A stretch of DNA of 64,000 nucleotides, from positions 3,596,001 to 3,660,000 of the forward strand of contig NW_027480464.1 in the NCBI RefSeq assembly GCF_051401765.1, read 5' to 3'. The translations under genes were made by a program, and so were the position numbers. The notes beneath the pieces are model-generated. The model had not been told where the DNA came from and made no database searches. It saw nothing but the letters and a program-made list of their open reading frames with translations. The DNA is from Calliopsis andreniformis (lineage: Eukaryota > Arthropoda > Insecta > Hymenoptera > Andrenidae). Shown in pieces: positions 51,626 through 63,740 of this stretch (positions are counted from its first letter, which is position 1; every line of letters starts with the position of its first letter).

Positions 51626-52195
51626 CTCAAACTTCAATGCTCAATACTCAATCTTCAATCCTCAATCCACAATCCTCAATCCTCAATCCTCAATCCTCAA
51701 TCCTCAATCCTCAATCCTCAATCCTCAATCCTCGATCCTCAATCGTCAGTCTTCAATTCTTAATACTCAACCTTCAATCCTCAATCCTCAGCCCTCATCC
51801 TCAATCCTCAATCCTCAACCATCAATCCTCAATCCTCAATCATCAATCTTCAATCCTCAATACTCAATCTTCAATCCTCAATCCTCAATTCTCAATCCTC
51901 ATTCCTCAATCCTCAATCCTCAATCCTCAGTCCTCAATCCTCAATCGTCAGTCTTCAATCCTCAATACTCAATCTTCAATCCTCAATCCTCAATCCTCAG
52001 TCTTCAATCCTCTACACTCAATCTTCAATCCTCAATCCTCAGTCCTCAAACCTCAATTCTGAATACTCAATCCTGAATCCTTAATCCTCGGCCCTCAGTC
52101 ATCAACAATCAGTTGTCAATCCTCAATCCTCAATAGAATATCCTCAATTCACAGTTTTCAATACTCAATACTCAACCTCGAATCTTCAAACCTCT
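51626..52195 (+). repeat. Variant heptamer segment related to about 56270-56660
   Basis: CAATGCTCAATACTC, eight or more near-perfect monomers, CGATCCTCAATCGTCAGTC and CAGCCCTCATCC follow in the same order as near 56,275-56,425. It ends in a truncated M module. Confidence 0.65.
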
Positions 52196-52199
52196 ATCC
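52131..52199 (+). repeat. M module, truncated at the 3' end
   Basis: The module is intact up to CCTCTATCC and then continues as plain CAATCC heptamers, so CCACA and the CATCACT end are missing. The break coincides with the start of the 52196-54170 block and so marks a rearrangement junction. Confidence 0.8.
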
Positions 52200-53206
52200 T
52201 CAATCCTCAATTCTCAATCCTCAATCCTGAGTCCTCAGTCCTCAAACTTCAATCCTCAACCCTCAGCCCTCATTGTCAATCCACGATGTTCAATCCTCAA
52301 TCCTCAATCTTCAATGCTCAATACTCAACCTTCAATCCTCAATCCTCAATTCTCAATCCTCAATCCTCAATCCTCAATCCTCAATCCTCAATCCTCGATC
52401 CTCAATCGTCAGTCTTCAATTCTTAATACTCAATCTTCAATCCTCAATCCTCAATCCCCAATCCTCAATCCTCATTCTTCAATCCTCAATACCCAATCCT
52501 CAATCCTCAATCTTTAATCCTCAATCCGCAATCCTCAACTCTCAATCCTCAATTCTCAGTCCTCAGTCCACAAACCTCAGTCCTCAACCCTCATTCCTCA
52601 TCCTCAATCCTCAATCCTCAATCTTCAATCCTCAATCCTCAATCCTCAATACTCAATCTTCAATCCTCAATGCTCAATTCTCAATACTCAATCCTCAATC
52701 CTCAATCGTCAATCCTCAATCCTCAATCCCCAATTGTCAGTCTTCAATCCTCAATACTTAATCTTCAATCCTCAATCCTCAATCCGCAATCGTCAATCTT
52801 CAATCCTCAATTCTCAACCCTCAATCCTCAATCCTCAATCTTCAATCCTCAATCCTCAATCCTCAATCATCAATCCTCAATCCTCAATCCTCAATCCTGA
52901 ATATTCAATCCTCAATACTCAATCTGCAATCCTCAATCCTAAATCCTCAATACTCAATCCTCATTCTTCAATCCTCAATACCGAATCCTCAGTCTTCAAT
53001 CCTCAATCCTCAATCCTCAATCCTCATACCTCAATCCTCAATGTTCAATCCTCAATACCCAATCCTCAATCTTCAATCGTCAATCCTCAATCCTCAATAC
53101 TCAATCCTCAATACTCAGTCCTCAAACCTCAATCCTGAATCCTCAACCCTGAATCCGCAACCTTCAGCCCTGAGTCCTCATCGATCATTTGGCAATCCTC
53201 AATCCT

Positions 53207-53316
53207 CAATAGAATATCCTCAATTCACAGTTTTCAATACTCAACACTCAATCTGCAATCTTCAGATCTCTATCCACAAACATCAATACTCATCACTCAA
53301 CCCACAATACTCTGTC
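53207..53316 (+). repeat. M module, subtype i (CATTTGG leader)
   Basis: The leader is TCATCGATCATTTGGCAATC in place of the usual CAACAATCAGTTGTC. The end reads CCCACAATACTCTGTC. Confidence 0.83.
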
Positions 53317-53660
53317 CCCAACCCTCAATCCTCAAACCTCAACCCTCAATCTCCAATCATCAATCCTCAATCCTCAATCCTCAATCCTCAATCCTCAATC
53401 GTCAACCTTCAATCCTCAATACTCAATCTTCAATCCTCAATCCAGAATCCTCAGACCTCAGTCCTCAATCCTCAACCCTCAACCCTCAGCCCTCATCCTC
53501 AATCCTCAATCCTCAACCCTCAATTCTCAATCTTCAATCCTCGATACTCAATATTCAATCCTCAATCCTCAGTCCTCAAACCTCAATTCTGAATCCTCAA
53601 TCCTGAATCCTCAATCTTCGGCACTCAGTCCTCAACAATCAGTTGTCAATCCTCAATCCT

Positions 53661-53770
53661 CAATAGAATATCCTCAATTCACAGTTTTCAATACTCAATA
53701 CTCAATCTGCAATCTTCAAACCTCTGTCCACAAATATCAATTCTCATCACTCAGCCCTCAACACTCAGTC
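53661..53770 (+). repeat. M module, subtype j
   Basis: Marked by CCTCTGTCCACAAATATC and CATCACTCAGCCC. Confidence 0.85.
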
Positions 53771-54170
53771 CTCAATCCTCAATCCTCAATCCTCAATCCT
53801 CAATCCTCAATCGTCAATCTTCAATCCTCAATACTCAATCTTCAATCCTCAATCCACAATCCTCAATCCTCAATCCGCATTCTTCAATCCTCAATACCCA
53901 ATCCTCAATCCTCAATCTTTAATCCTCAATCCTCTTTCCTCAATCCCCAATCTTCAATACCCAATCCTCAATCCTCAATCTTTAATCCTCAATCCGCAAT
54001 CCTCAATTCCAATCCTCAATCCTCAATCCTCAGTCATCAAACCTCAATCCTCAACCCTCAGCCCTCATCGTCAATCCACAATCTTCAATCCTCAATCCTC
54101 AATCCTCAGTCATCAAACCTCAATCCTCAACCCTCAGCCCTCATCGTCAATCCACAATCTTCAATCCTCA

Positions 54171-55329
54171 ATCCACAATCCTCAATCCTCAATCCTCATT
54201 CTTCAATCCTCAATACCCAATCCTCAATCTTCAATCCTCAATCCTCAATCCTCAATTCTCAATCCTCAATCCTCAATTTTCATTCCTCATTCTTCAATCC
54301 TCAATACCGAATACTCAATCTTCAATCCTCAATACCCAGTCCTCAAACCTCAATTCTGAATCCTCAATCCTGAATTCTCAATCTTCAATCCTCAGTCCCC
54401 AATCCTCAATCTTCAATCCTCAATCCTCAATCCTCAATCCCCAATCCTCAATCTTCAATCCTCAATACTCAATCTTCAATCCTCAATCGTCAACCTTCAA
54501 TCCTCAATACTCAATCTTCAATCCTCAATCCTCAATCCTCAAGCACCAATCCTCATTCTTCAATCCTCAATACCCAATCCTCAATCTTCAATCCTCGATC
54601 CTCAATCCTCAATCCTCAACCCTCAATCCTCGATCCTCATTCTTCAATCCTCAATACTCGATCTTCAATCCTCAATCCTCAATCCTCAATCCTCAATCCT
54701 CAATCCTCAATCCTCAATCCTCAATCCTCTGTCCCCAAACCTCAATCCTCAATCTTCAATCCTCAAAACTCAATCTTCAATCCTCGATCCTCAATACTCA
54801 ATCCTCAATCCTCAATCCTCAATCCTCAATAGTCAGTCTTCAATCCTCAATACTCAATCTTCAATCCTCAATCCTCAATCCTCAATCCCCAATCCTCATT
54901 CCTCAATCCTCAATACCCAATCCTAAATCTTCAATCCTCAATCCTCAATCCTCAATTCTCAATCCTCAATCCTCAGTCCTCAGTCCTCAAACCACAATCC
55001 TCAACCCTCAGACCTCATCCTCAATCCTCAATCCTCAACCCTCAATCCTCAATCTTCAATCCTCGATACTCAATCTTCAATCCTCAATCCTCACTCCTCA
55101 AACCTCAATTCTGAATCCTCAATCCTGAATCCTCAATCTTCGGCCCTCAGTCCTCAACAATCAATTGTCAATACTCAATCCTCAATAGAATATCCTCAAT
55201 TCACAGTTTTCAATAATCAATCCCCATTCTTCAATCTTCAAACCTCATTCCACAAACAACAATTCCCATCACTCAACCCTCAACACTCAGTACTCAATCT
55301 TCAATACTCAATCCTCAATCCTCAATCTT
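54171..55329 (+). repeat. HOR segment of left-family type
   Basis: CAATTCTGAATCC, CAGTCCCC, CAAGCACCAATCC (54540), CAAAACTCAATC and CAAACCACAATCC follow in the order seen near 22,400-25,100. It is the rightmost long stretch of left-half type before the last 50 bases, and it holds an M subtype b module. Confidence 0.68.
55183..55292 (+). repeat. M module, subtype b
   Basis: Has CAATAATCAATCCCC like the 43956 copy, which groups these two against the left-half copies. Confidence 0.85.
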
Positions 55330-56840
55330 CAATCCTCAATACTCAATCTTCAATCCTCAATCCTCAATTCTCAATCCTCAATACTCAATCCTCAATCGTC
55401 AATCCTCAATCCCCAATTCTCAATCTTCAATCCTCAAACCTCAATCCTCAATCCCCAATCCTCAATCTTCAATCCTCAATACTCAATCGTCAATACTCAA
55501 TCCTCAATCCTCGATCCTCAATCCTCGATCCTCAATCTTCAGTCCTTAGTCCCAAATCCTCAGCATTCAATCCCCAATCCTCAGACCTCAATTCTCAATC
55601 CTCAATCCTCAATCCTCAATCCTCAACCTCAATCCTCAATCGTCAGTCCTCAAACCTCAATCCTGAATCGTCAATCCTGAATCCTCAACCTTCAGCCTGA
55701 GACCTCAACGATCAGGTGTCAATCCTCAATCCTCAATAGAATATACTCAATTCACAGTTTTCAATACTCAATACTCAATCTGCAATCTTCAAACCTCTAA
55801 CCACAAACACCAATTCTCATCACTCAACCCTCAACACTCAGTCCTCAATGTTCAATACTCAATCCTCAATCCTCAATCCTCAATCGTCAATCTTCAACCC
55901 TCAATACTCAATCTTCAACCCTCAATCCTCAATCCTCAATCCTCAATCCTCATTCTTCAATCCTCAATACTCAATCCTCAATCTTCAACCCTCAATCCTC
56001 AATCCTCAATTCTCAATCCTCAATCCTCAATCCTCAATCCTCAATCGTCAATCTTCAATCCTCAATACTCAATCTTCAATGCTCAATCCTCAATCCTCAA
56101 TCCTCAATCCTCATTCTTCAATCCTCAATACACAATCTTCAATCCTCAATCCACAATCCTCAATCCTCAATTCTCAATCCTCAATCCTCAGTCCTCAGTC
56201 CTCAAACCTCAATCCTCAACCCTCAGCCCTCATTGTCAATCCTCAATCTTCAATCCTCAATCCTCAACCTTCAATGCTCAATACTCAATCTTCAATCCTC
56301 AATCCACAATCCTCAATCCTCAATCCTCAATCCTCAATCCTCAATCCTCAATCCTCAATCCTCGATCCTCAATCGTCAGTCTTCAATTCTTGATACTCAA
56401 TCTTCAATCCTCAATCCTCAGCCCTCATCCTCAATCCTCAATCCTCAATCCTCAATCCTCAATCCTCAATCATCAATCTTCAATCCTCAATACTCAATCT
56501 TCAATCCTCAATCCTCAATTCTCAATCCTCATTCCTCAATCCTCAATCCTCAATCCTCAGTCCTCAATCCTCAATCGTCAGTCTTCAATCCTCAATACTC
56601 AATCTTCAATCCTCAATCCTCAATCCTCAGTCTTCAATCCTCAATACTCAATCTTAAATTCTCAATACTCAATCCTCAATCCTCAATCCTCAATCCTCAA
56701 TCTTCAATCCTCAATACTCAATCTTCGATCCTCAATCCTCAATCCTCAATCCTCAATCCTCAATCCTCAATGCTCAATCCTCAATCCGCAATCCTCAATT
56801 TTCAATCCTCAATCCTCAATCCTCAATCCTCAATTTTCAA
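55330..56840 (+). repeat. 1,508-bp tandem unit, copy 1
   Basis: A head-to-tail copy follows at +1,508. It contains CAGTCCTTAG at 55540, M subtype h at 55734 and CAATTCTTGATAC near 56,385. Confidence 0.85.
55734..55843 (+). repeat. M module, subtype h
   Basis: Subtype h with the upstream dyad at 55696-55716. Confidence 0.85.
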
Positions 56841-58343
56841 TCCTCAATACTCAATCTTCAATCCTCAATCCTCAATTCTCAATCCTCAATACTCAATCCT
56901 CAATCGTCAATCCTCAATCCCCAATTCTCAATCTTCAATCCTCAAACCTCAATCCTCAATCCCCAATCCTCAATCTTCAATCCTCAATACTCAATCGTCA
57001 ATCCTCAATCCTCAATCCTCGATCCTCAATCCTCGATCCTCAATCTTCAGTCCTTAGTCCCAAATCCTCAGCATTCAATCCCCAATCCTCAGACCTCAAT
57101 TCTCAATCCTCAATCCTCAATCCTCAATCCTCAACCTCAATCCTCAATCGTCAGTCCTCAAACCTCAATCCTGAATCGTCAATCCTGAATCCTCAACCTT
57201 CAGCCTGAGACCTCAACGATCAGGTGTCAATCCTCAATCCTCAATAGAATATACTCAATTCACAGTTTTCAATACTAAATACTCAATCTGCAATCTTCAA
57301 ACCTCTAACCACAAACACCAATTCTCATCACTCAACCCTCAACACTCAGTCCTCAATGTTCAATACTCAATCCTCAATCCTCAATCCTCAATCGTCAATC
57401 TTCAACCCTCAATACTCAATCTTCAACCCTCAATCCTCAATCCTCAATCCTCAATCCTCATTCTTCAATCCTCAATACTCAATCCTCAATCTTCAACCCT
57501 CAATCCTCAATCCTCAATTCTCAATCCTCAATCCTCAATCCTCAATCCTCAATCGTCAATCTTCAATCCTCAATACTCAATCTTCAATGCTCAATCCTCA
57601 ATCCTCAATCCTCAATCCTCATTCTTCAATCCTCAATACACAATCTTCAATCCTCAATCCTCAATCCTCAATCCTCAATTCTCAATCCTCAATCCTCAGT
57701 CCTCAGTCCTCAAACCTCAATCCTCAACCCTCAGCCCTCATTGTCAATCCTCAATCTTCAATCCTCAATCCTCAACCTTCAATGCTCAATACTCAATCTT
57801 CAATCCTCAATCCACAATCCTCAATCCTCAATCCTCAATCCTCAATCCTCAATCCTCAATCCTCAATCCTCGATCCTCAATCGTCAGTCTTCAATTCTTG
57901 ATACTGAATCTTCAATCCTCAATCCTCAGCCCTCATCCTCAATCCTCAATCCTCAATCCTCAATCCTCAATCCTCAATCATCAATCTTCAATCCTCAATA
58001 CTCAATCTTCAATCCTCAATCCTCAATTCTCAATCCTCATTCCTCAATCCTCAATCCTCAATCCTCAGTCCTCAATCCTCAATCGTCAGTCTTCAATCCT
58101 CGATACTCAATCTTCAATCCTCAATCCTCAATCCTCAGTCTTCAATCCTCAATACTCAATCTTCAATTCTCAATACTCAATCCTCAATCCTCAATCCTCA
58201 ATCCTCAATCTTCAATCCTCAATACTCAATCTTCGATCCTCAATCCTCAATCCTCAATCCTCAATCCTCAATGCTCAATCCTCAATCCGCAATCCTCAAT
58301 TTTCAATCCTCAATCCTCAATCCTCAATCCTCAATTTTCAATC
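56841..58343 (+). repeat. 1,508-bp tandem unit, copy 2
   Basis: It matches copy 1 with few changes (CAATACTAAATAC near 57271; TGATACTGAATC near 57900; CAATCCTCGATAC near 58100). The displacement drops to 1,501 near the end, which is one heptamer lost. It ends where CAATCCTAATTCTTC replaces CAATCCTCAATAC. Confidence 0.85.
57242..57351 (+). repeat. M module, subtype h
   Basis: Copy of 55734 at +1,508. The dyad is at 57204-57224. Confidence 0.85.
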
Positions 58344-59309
58344 CTAATTCTTCAATCCTCAATACCCAATACTCGATCTTCAATCCTCAATCCTCAATCC
58401 TCAATTCTCAATCCTCAATCCTCAATACTCAATCTTCAATCCTCAATCGTCAACATTCAATCCTCAATACTCAATCTTCAACCCTCAATCCTCAATCCTC
58501 AAGCACCAATCCTCATTCTTCAATCCTCAATACCCAATCCTCAATCTTCAATCCTCGATCCTCAATCCTCAATCCTCAACCCTCAATCCTCGATCCTCAA
58601 TCTTCAATCCTCAGTCCCAAATACTCAATCTTCAATCCTCAATCCTCAACACTCAATCTTCAATCCTCAATACTCAATCTTCAATCCTCAATCCTCAATC
58701 TTCAATCCTCAATCCTCATTCTTCAATCCTCAATAACCAATCCTCAATCTTCAATCCTCAATCCTCAGACCTCAATTCTCAATCCTCAGTCCTCAATCCT
58801 CAATCCTCAGACCTCAAACACCAATACTCAACCCTCAGGACTCGTCCTCAATCCACAACCCTCAATCCTCAATCCTCAATCTTCAATCATCAATATTCAA
58901 TCTTCAATCCTCAATCCTCAATCCTCAATGCTCAATCCTCAACCCTCAATGTTCAATCCGCAATACCCAATCCTGAATCTTCAATCCTCAATCCTCAATC
59001 CTCAATCCTCAATCCTCAATCCTCAATCCTCAGACCTCAAACCTCAATCCTGAATCCTGAATCCTCAATCTTCAGCCCTCAGTCCTCAACAATCAGTTAT
59101 CAATCCCCAATCATCGATAGAATATCCTCAATTCACAGTTTTCAATACTCAATACTCAACCTGAAATCTTCATATCTCTGTCCACAAACATCAATTCTCA
59201 TCACTCAACACTCAACACTCAGTCGCCAATCCTCAATCTTCAATCCACAATCCTCAACACTCAGTCCCCAATCCTCAATACTCAATCTTCAATCCTCAAT
59301 CCTCAGTCA
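58344..59309 (+). repeat. Mixed heptamer segment
   Basis: It begins as a 2,640-2,700-type string (CCTAATTCTTC), passes CAAGCACCAATCC near 58,500, and has CAGGACTCGTCC near 58,837 and a decayed tag G (CAATCCGCAATACCC near 58,955, without CGCG). It ends with an M module and CAACACTCAGTC repeats. Confidence 0.6.
59115..59224 (+). repeat. M module, subtype j (variant)
   Basis: Starts CGATAGAATATCC and has CAACCTGAAATCTTCATATC and CTGTCCACAAACATC. Confidence 0.82.
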
Positions 59310-60190
59310 TCAAACCTCAATCCCGAATCCTCAATCCTGAATCCTCAATCTTCAGCCCTCAGTCCTCAACAATCAGTTGTCAATCCCCAATCCTCAATAG
59401 AATATTCTCAATTCACAGTTTTCAATACTCAATACTCAATCTGCAATCTTCAGATCTCTATCCACAAACATCAATTCTCATCACTCAACCCTCAATACTC
59501 AGTCCCCAATCCTCAATCTTGAAACGTCAATCCTCAATCCTCAATCCTCAAACCTCAATCTTCAATGCGCAATACTCAATCTTCAATCCTCAATCCTCAA
59601 TCCGCAGTCCTCAATCTTCAATCCTCAATCCTCAATCCTCAATCCTCGATCCTCAACCCTCAACCCTCAGCTCTCATCCTCAATCCTCAATACTCAACCC
59701 TCAATCCTCAATCCTCAATCCTCAATCCTCAATCTTCAATCCTCAATACTCAATCTGCAATCCTCAATCCTCAACCCTCAATCCTCAATCGTCAGTCTAC
59801 AATCCTCAATACTCAATTTTCAATCCTCAATCCTCAATCCCCAATCCTCAGTCTTCAATCCTCAATCCACAATGCTCAATCCTCAATCCTCAATCCACAA
59901 CCTTCAATCCTCAATACACAATCTTCAATCCTCAATCACAATCCTCAATCCTCAATCCTCAATACTCAATCCTGAATCTTCAATCCTCAATACTCAATCT
60001 GCAATCCTCAATCCTCAATACTAAATCCTCAATACTCATTCTTCAATCCTCAATACCGAATCCTCATTCTTCAATCCTCAATACACAATCTTCAATCCTC
60101 AATCCTGAATCCTCAATCCTCAATTCTCAATCCTCAATCCTCAGTCCTCAGTCCTCAAACCTCAATCCTCAACCCTCAGCCCTCATTGTC
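59310..60190 (+). repeat. HOR block matching 42552-43432 (+16,758)
   Basis: It has CTTGAAACGTCAATCC at 59517, CAATGCGCAATAC, CAGCTCTCATCC and CAATCACAATCC in the same order as 42,759 onward and 50,934 onward. This is the third copy of that unit. Confidence 0.8.
59395..59504 (+). repeat. M module, subtype i
   Basis: Third copy of the AGAATATTCTC/CAGATCTC form. Confidence 0.85.
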
Positions 60191-61056
60191 AATCCTCAAT
60201 CCTCAATACCCAATCCTCAATCTTCAATCCTCAATCCTCACTCCTCAATCCTCAATCCTCAATCGTCAACCCTCAATTTTCAATCCTCATTCTTCAATCC
60301 TCAATACCCAATACTCAACCTTCAATCCTCAATCCTCAATCCTCAATCCTCAATTCTCAATCCTCAATCCTGAGTCCTCAGTCCTCAAACTTCAATCCTC
60401 AACCCTCAGCCCTCATTGTCAATCCACGATGTTCAATCCTCAATCCTCAATCTTCAATGCTCAATACTCAACCTTCAATCCTCAATCCTCAATTCTCAAT
60501 CCTCAATCCTCAATCCTCAATCCTCAATCCTCAATCCTCGATCCTCAATCCTCAATCCCCAATTGTCAGTCTTCAATCCTCAATACTTAATCTTCAATAC
60601 TCAATCCTCAATACGCAATCGTCAATCTTCAATCCTCAATTCTCAACCCTCAATCCTCAATCCTCAATCTTCAATCCTCAATACTAAATCTTCAATCCTC
60701 AATCCTCAATCCTCAATCATCAATCCTCAATCCTCAATCCTCAATCCTGAATATTCAATCCTCAATACTCAATCTGCAATCCTCAATCCTAAATCCTCAA
60801 TACTCAATCCTCATTATTCAATCCTCAATACCGAATCCTCAGTCTTCAATCCTCAATCCTCAATCCTCAATCCTCATACCTCAATCCTCAATGTTCAATC
60901 CTCAGTACCCAATCCTCAATCTTCAATCCTCAATCCTCAATCCTCAATACTCAATCCTCAATACTCAGTCCTCAAACCTCAATCCTGAATCCTCAACCCT
61001 GAATCCGCAACCTTCAGCCCTGAGTCCTCATCGATCATTTGGCAATCCTCAATCCT

Positions 61057-61166
61057 CAATAGAATATCCTCAATTCACAGTTTTCAATACTCAATACCCA
61101 ATCTGCAATCTTCAGATCTCTATCCACAAACATCAATACTCATCACTCAACCCACAATACTCTGTC
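61057..61166 (+). repeat. M module, subtype i (CATTTGG leader)
   Basis: Copy of 53207 at +7,850, with CAATACCCAATCTGC instead of CAACACTCAATCTGC. Confidence 0.83.
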
Positions 61167-61510
61167 CCCAACCCTCAATCCTCAAACCTCAACCCTCAAT
61201 CTCCAATCATCAATCCTCAATCCTCAATCCTCAATCCTCAATCCTCAATCGTCAACCTTCAATCCTCAATACTCAATCTTCAATCCTCAATCCAGAATCC
61301 TCAGACCTCAGTCCTCAATCCTCAACCCTCAACCCTCAGCCCTCATCCTCAATCCTCAATCCTCAACCCTCAATTCTCAATCTTCAATCCTCGATACTCA
61401 ATATTCAATCCTCAATCCTCAGTCCTCAAACCTCAATTCTGAATCCTCAATCCTGAATCCTCAATCTTCGGCACTCAGTCCTCAACAATCAGTTGTCAAT
61501 CCTCAATCCT

Positions 61511-61620
61511 CAATAGAATATCCTCAATTCACAGTTTTCAATACTCAATACTCAATCTGCAATCTTCAAACCTCTGTCCACAAATATCAATTCTCATCAC
61601 TCAGCCCTCAACACTCAGTC
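61511..61620 (+). repeat. M module, subtype j
   Basis: Copy of 53661 at +7,850. It is the last M module; none follows in the final 2.4 kb. Confidence 0.85.
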
Positions 61621-62023
61621 CTCAATCCTCAATCCTCAATCCTCAATCCTCAATCCTCAATCGTCAATCTTCAATCCTCAATACTCAATCTTCAATCCTC
61701 AATCCTCAATCCTCAATCCTCAATCCGCATTCTTCAATCCTCAATACCCAATCCTCAATCCTCAATCTTTAATCCTCAATCCTCTTTCCTCAATCCCCAA
61801 TCTTCAATACCCAATCCTCAATCCTCAATCTTTAATCCTCAATCTTCAATCCTCAATTCCAATCCTCAATCCTCAATCCTCAGTCATCAAACCTCAATCC
61901 TCAACCCTCAGCCCTCATCGTCAATCCACAATCTTCAATCCTCAATCCTCAATCCTCAGTCATCAAACCTCAATCCTCAACCCTCAGCCCTCATCGTCAA
62001 TCCACAATCTTCAATCCTCAATA

Positions 62024-62783
62024 CTCAATCTTCAATCCTTAATACTCAATCTTCAATCCTCGATACTCAATACTCAATCCTCAATCCTCAATCCTCAATC
62101 GTCATTCTTCAATCCTCAATACTCAATCTTCAATCCTCAATCCTCAATCCTCAATCCTCATTCTTCAATCCTCAATACCCAATCCTCAATCTACAATCCT
62201 CAATCCTCAATCCTCAATTCTCAAACCTCAATCCTCAGTCCTCAGTCCTCAAACCTCAATCCTCAGCCCTCAGCCCTCATCCTCAATCCTCAATCCTCAA
62301 CCCTCAATTCTCAATCCTCAATCCTCAATCGTCTGTCTTCAATCCTCAATACTCTATCTTCAATCCTCAATCCTCAATCCGCATTCCTCAATCTTCAATC
62401 CTCAATCCTCAATCCTCAATCCTCAATCCTCAACCCTCAACCCTCAGCTCTCATCCTCAATCCTCAATCCTCAACCCTCAATCCTCAATCCTCAATCCTC
62501 AATCCTCAATCTTCAATCCTCAATACTCAATCTGCAATCCTCAATCCTCAACCCTCAATCCTCAATCGTCAGTCTACAATCCTCAATACTCAATTTTCAA
62601 TCCTCAATCCTCAATCCCCAATCCTCAGTCTTCAATCCTCAATCCTCAACGCTCAATCCTCAATCCTCAATCCACAACCTTCAATCCTCAATACACAATC
62701 TTCAATCCTCAATCACAATCCTCAATCCTCAATCCTCAATCATCAATCCTCAATCCTCAATCCTCAGTCCCCAAAGCTCAATC
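62024..62783 (+). repeat. 760-bp tandem unit, copy 1
   Basis: It runs from CTTCAATCCTTAATACTC to a second copy at +760. It contains CAATCGTCTGTC (62328), CAATACTCTATC, CAATCCGCATTCC and CAGCTCTCATCC. Confidence 0.83.
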
Positions 62784-63740
62784 CTCAATCTTCAATCCTT
62801 AATACTCAATCTTCAATCCTCGATACTCAATACTCAATCCTCAATCCTCAATCCTCAATCGTCATTCTTCAATCCTCAATACTCAATCTTCAATCCTCAA
62901 TCCTCAATCCTCAATCCTCATTCTTCAATCCTCAATACCCAATCCTCAATCTACAATCCTCAATCCTCAATCCTCAATTCTCAATCCTAAATCCTCAGTC
63001 CTCAGTCCTCAAACCTCAATCCTCAGCCCTCAGCCCTCATCCTCAATCCTCAATCCTCAACCCTCAATTCTCAATCCTCAATCCTCAATCGTCTGTCTTC
63101 AATCCTCAATACTCTATCTTCAATCCTCAATCCTCAATCCGCATTCCTCAATCTTCAATCCTCAATCTTCAATCCTCAATCCTCAATCCTCAACCCTCAA
63201 CCCTCAGCTCTCATCCTCAATCCTCAATCCTCAACCCTCAATCCTCAATCCTCAATCCTCAATCCTCAATCTTCAATCCTCAATACTCAATCTGCAATCC
63301 TCAATCCTCAACCCTCAATCCTCAATCGTCTGTCTTCAATCCTCAATACTCTATCTTCAATCCTCAATCCTCAATCCGCATTCCTCAATCTTCAATCCTC
63401 AATCTTCAATCCTCAATCCTCAATCCTCAACCCTCAACCCTCAGCTCTCATCCTCAATCCTCAATCCTCAACCCTCAATCCTCAATCCTCAATCCTCAAT
63501 CCTCAATCTTCAATCCTCAATACTCAATCTGCAATCCTCAATCCTCAACCCTCAATCCTCAATCGTCAGTCTACAATCCTCAATACTCAATTTTCAATCC
63601 TCAATCCTCAATCCCCAATCCTCAGTCTTCAATCCTCAATCCTCAACGCTCAATCCTCAATCCTCAATCCACAACCTTCAATCCTCAATACACAATCTTC
63701 AATCCTCAATCACAATCCTCAATCCTCAATCCTCAATCCT
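62784..63740 (+). repeat. 760-bp tandem unit, copy 2, with a nested 237-bp duplication
   Basis: The CGTCTGTC-to-CAATCTGC segment occurs at 63088-63324 and again at 63325-63561 (+237). After that the sequence follows copy 1 at +997 (760 plus 237), for example CAGTCTACAATCC at 62571 and 63568. Confidence 0.83.

Larger units (their letters stand above)
52196..54170 (+). repeat. HOR block, partner at about 60339-62020
   Basis: The displacement is +8,143 at the left, +7,829 near 52,760 and +7,850 from about 53,000. The partner lacks about 314 bases of this copy (roughly 52,400-52,715) and gains 21. It includes CCACGATGTTC near 52,281, CATTTGGCAATCC near 53,187, and a doubled CAGCCCTCATCGTCAATCC string at 54,059 and 54,136. 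Confidence 0.8.
60339..62020 (+). repeat. HOR block duplicated from 52196-54170, with an internal deletion
   Basis: The order of markers is retained (CCACGATGTTC near 60,425; M modules at 61057 and 61511; the doubled CAGCCCTCATCGTCAATCC string at 61,909 and 61,986). About 314 bases of the partner are missing near 60,545. Confidence 0.8.

Noticed and set aside
5024..61620. Bacterial replication origin with DnaA boxes
   Set aside because: The boxes are one mismatch from consensus, there is no AT-rich unwinding region, no dnaA/dnaN or other gene in 64 kb, and the 64-kb gene-free satellite argues against a bacterial chromosome.
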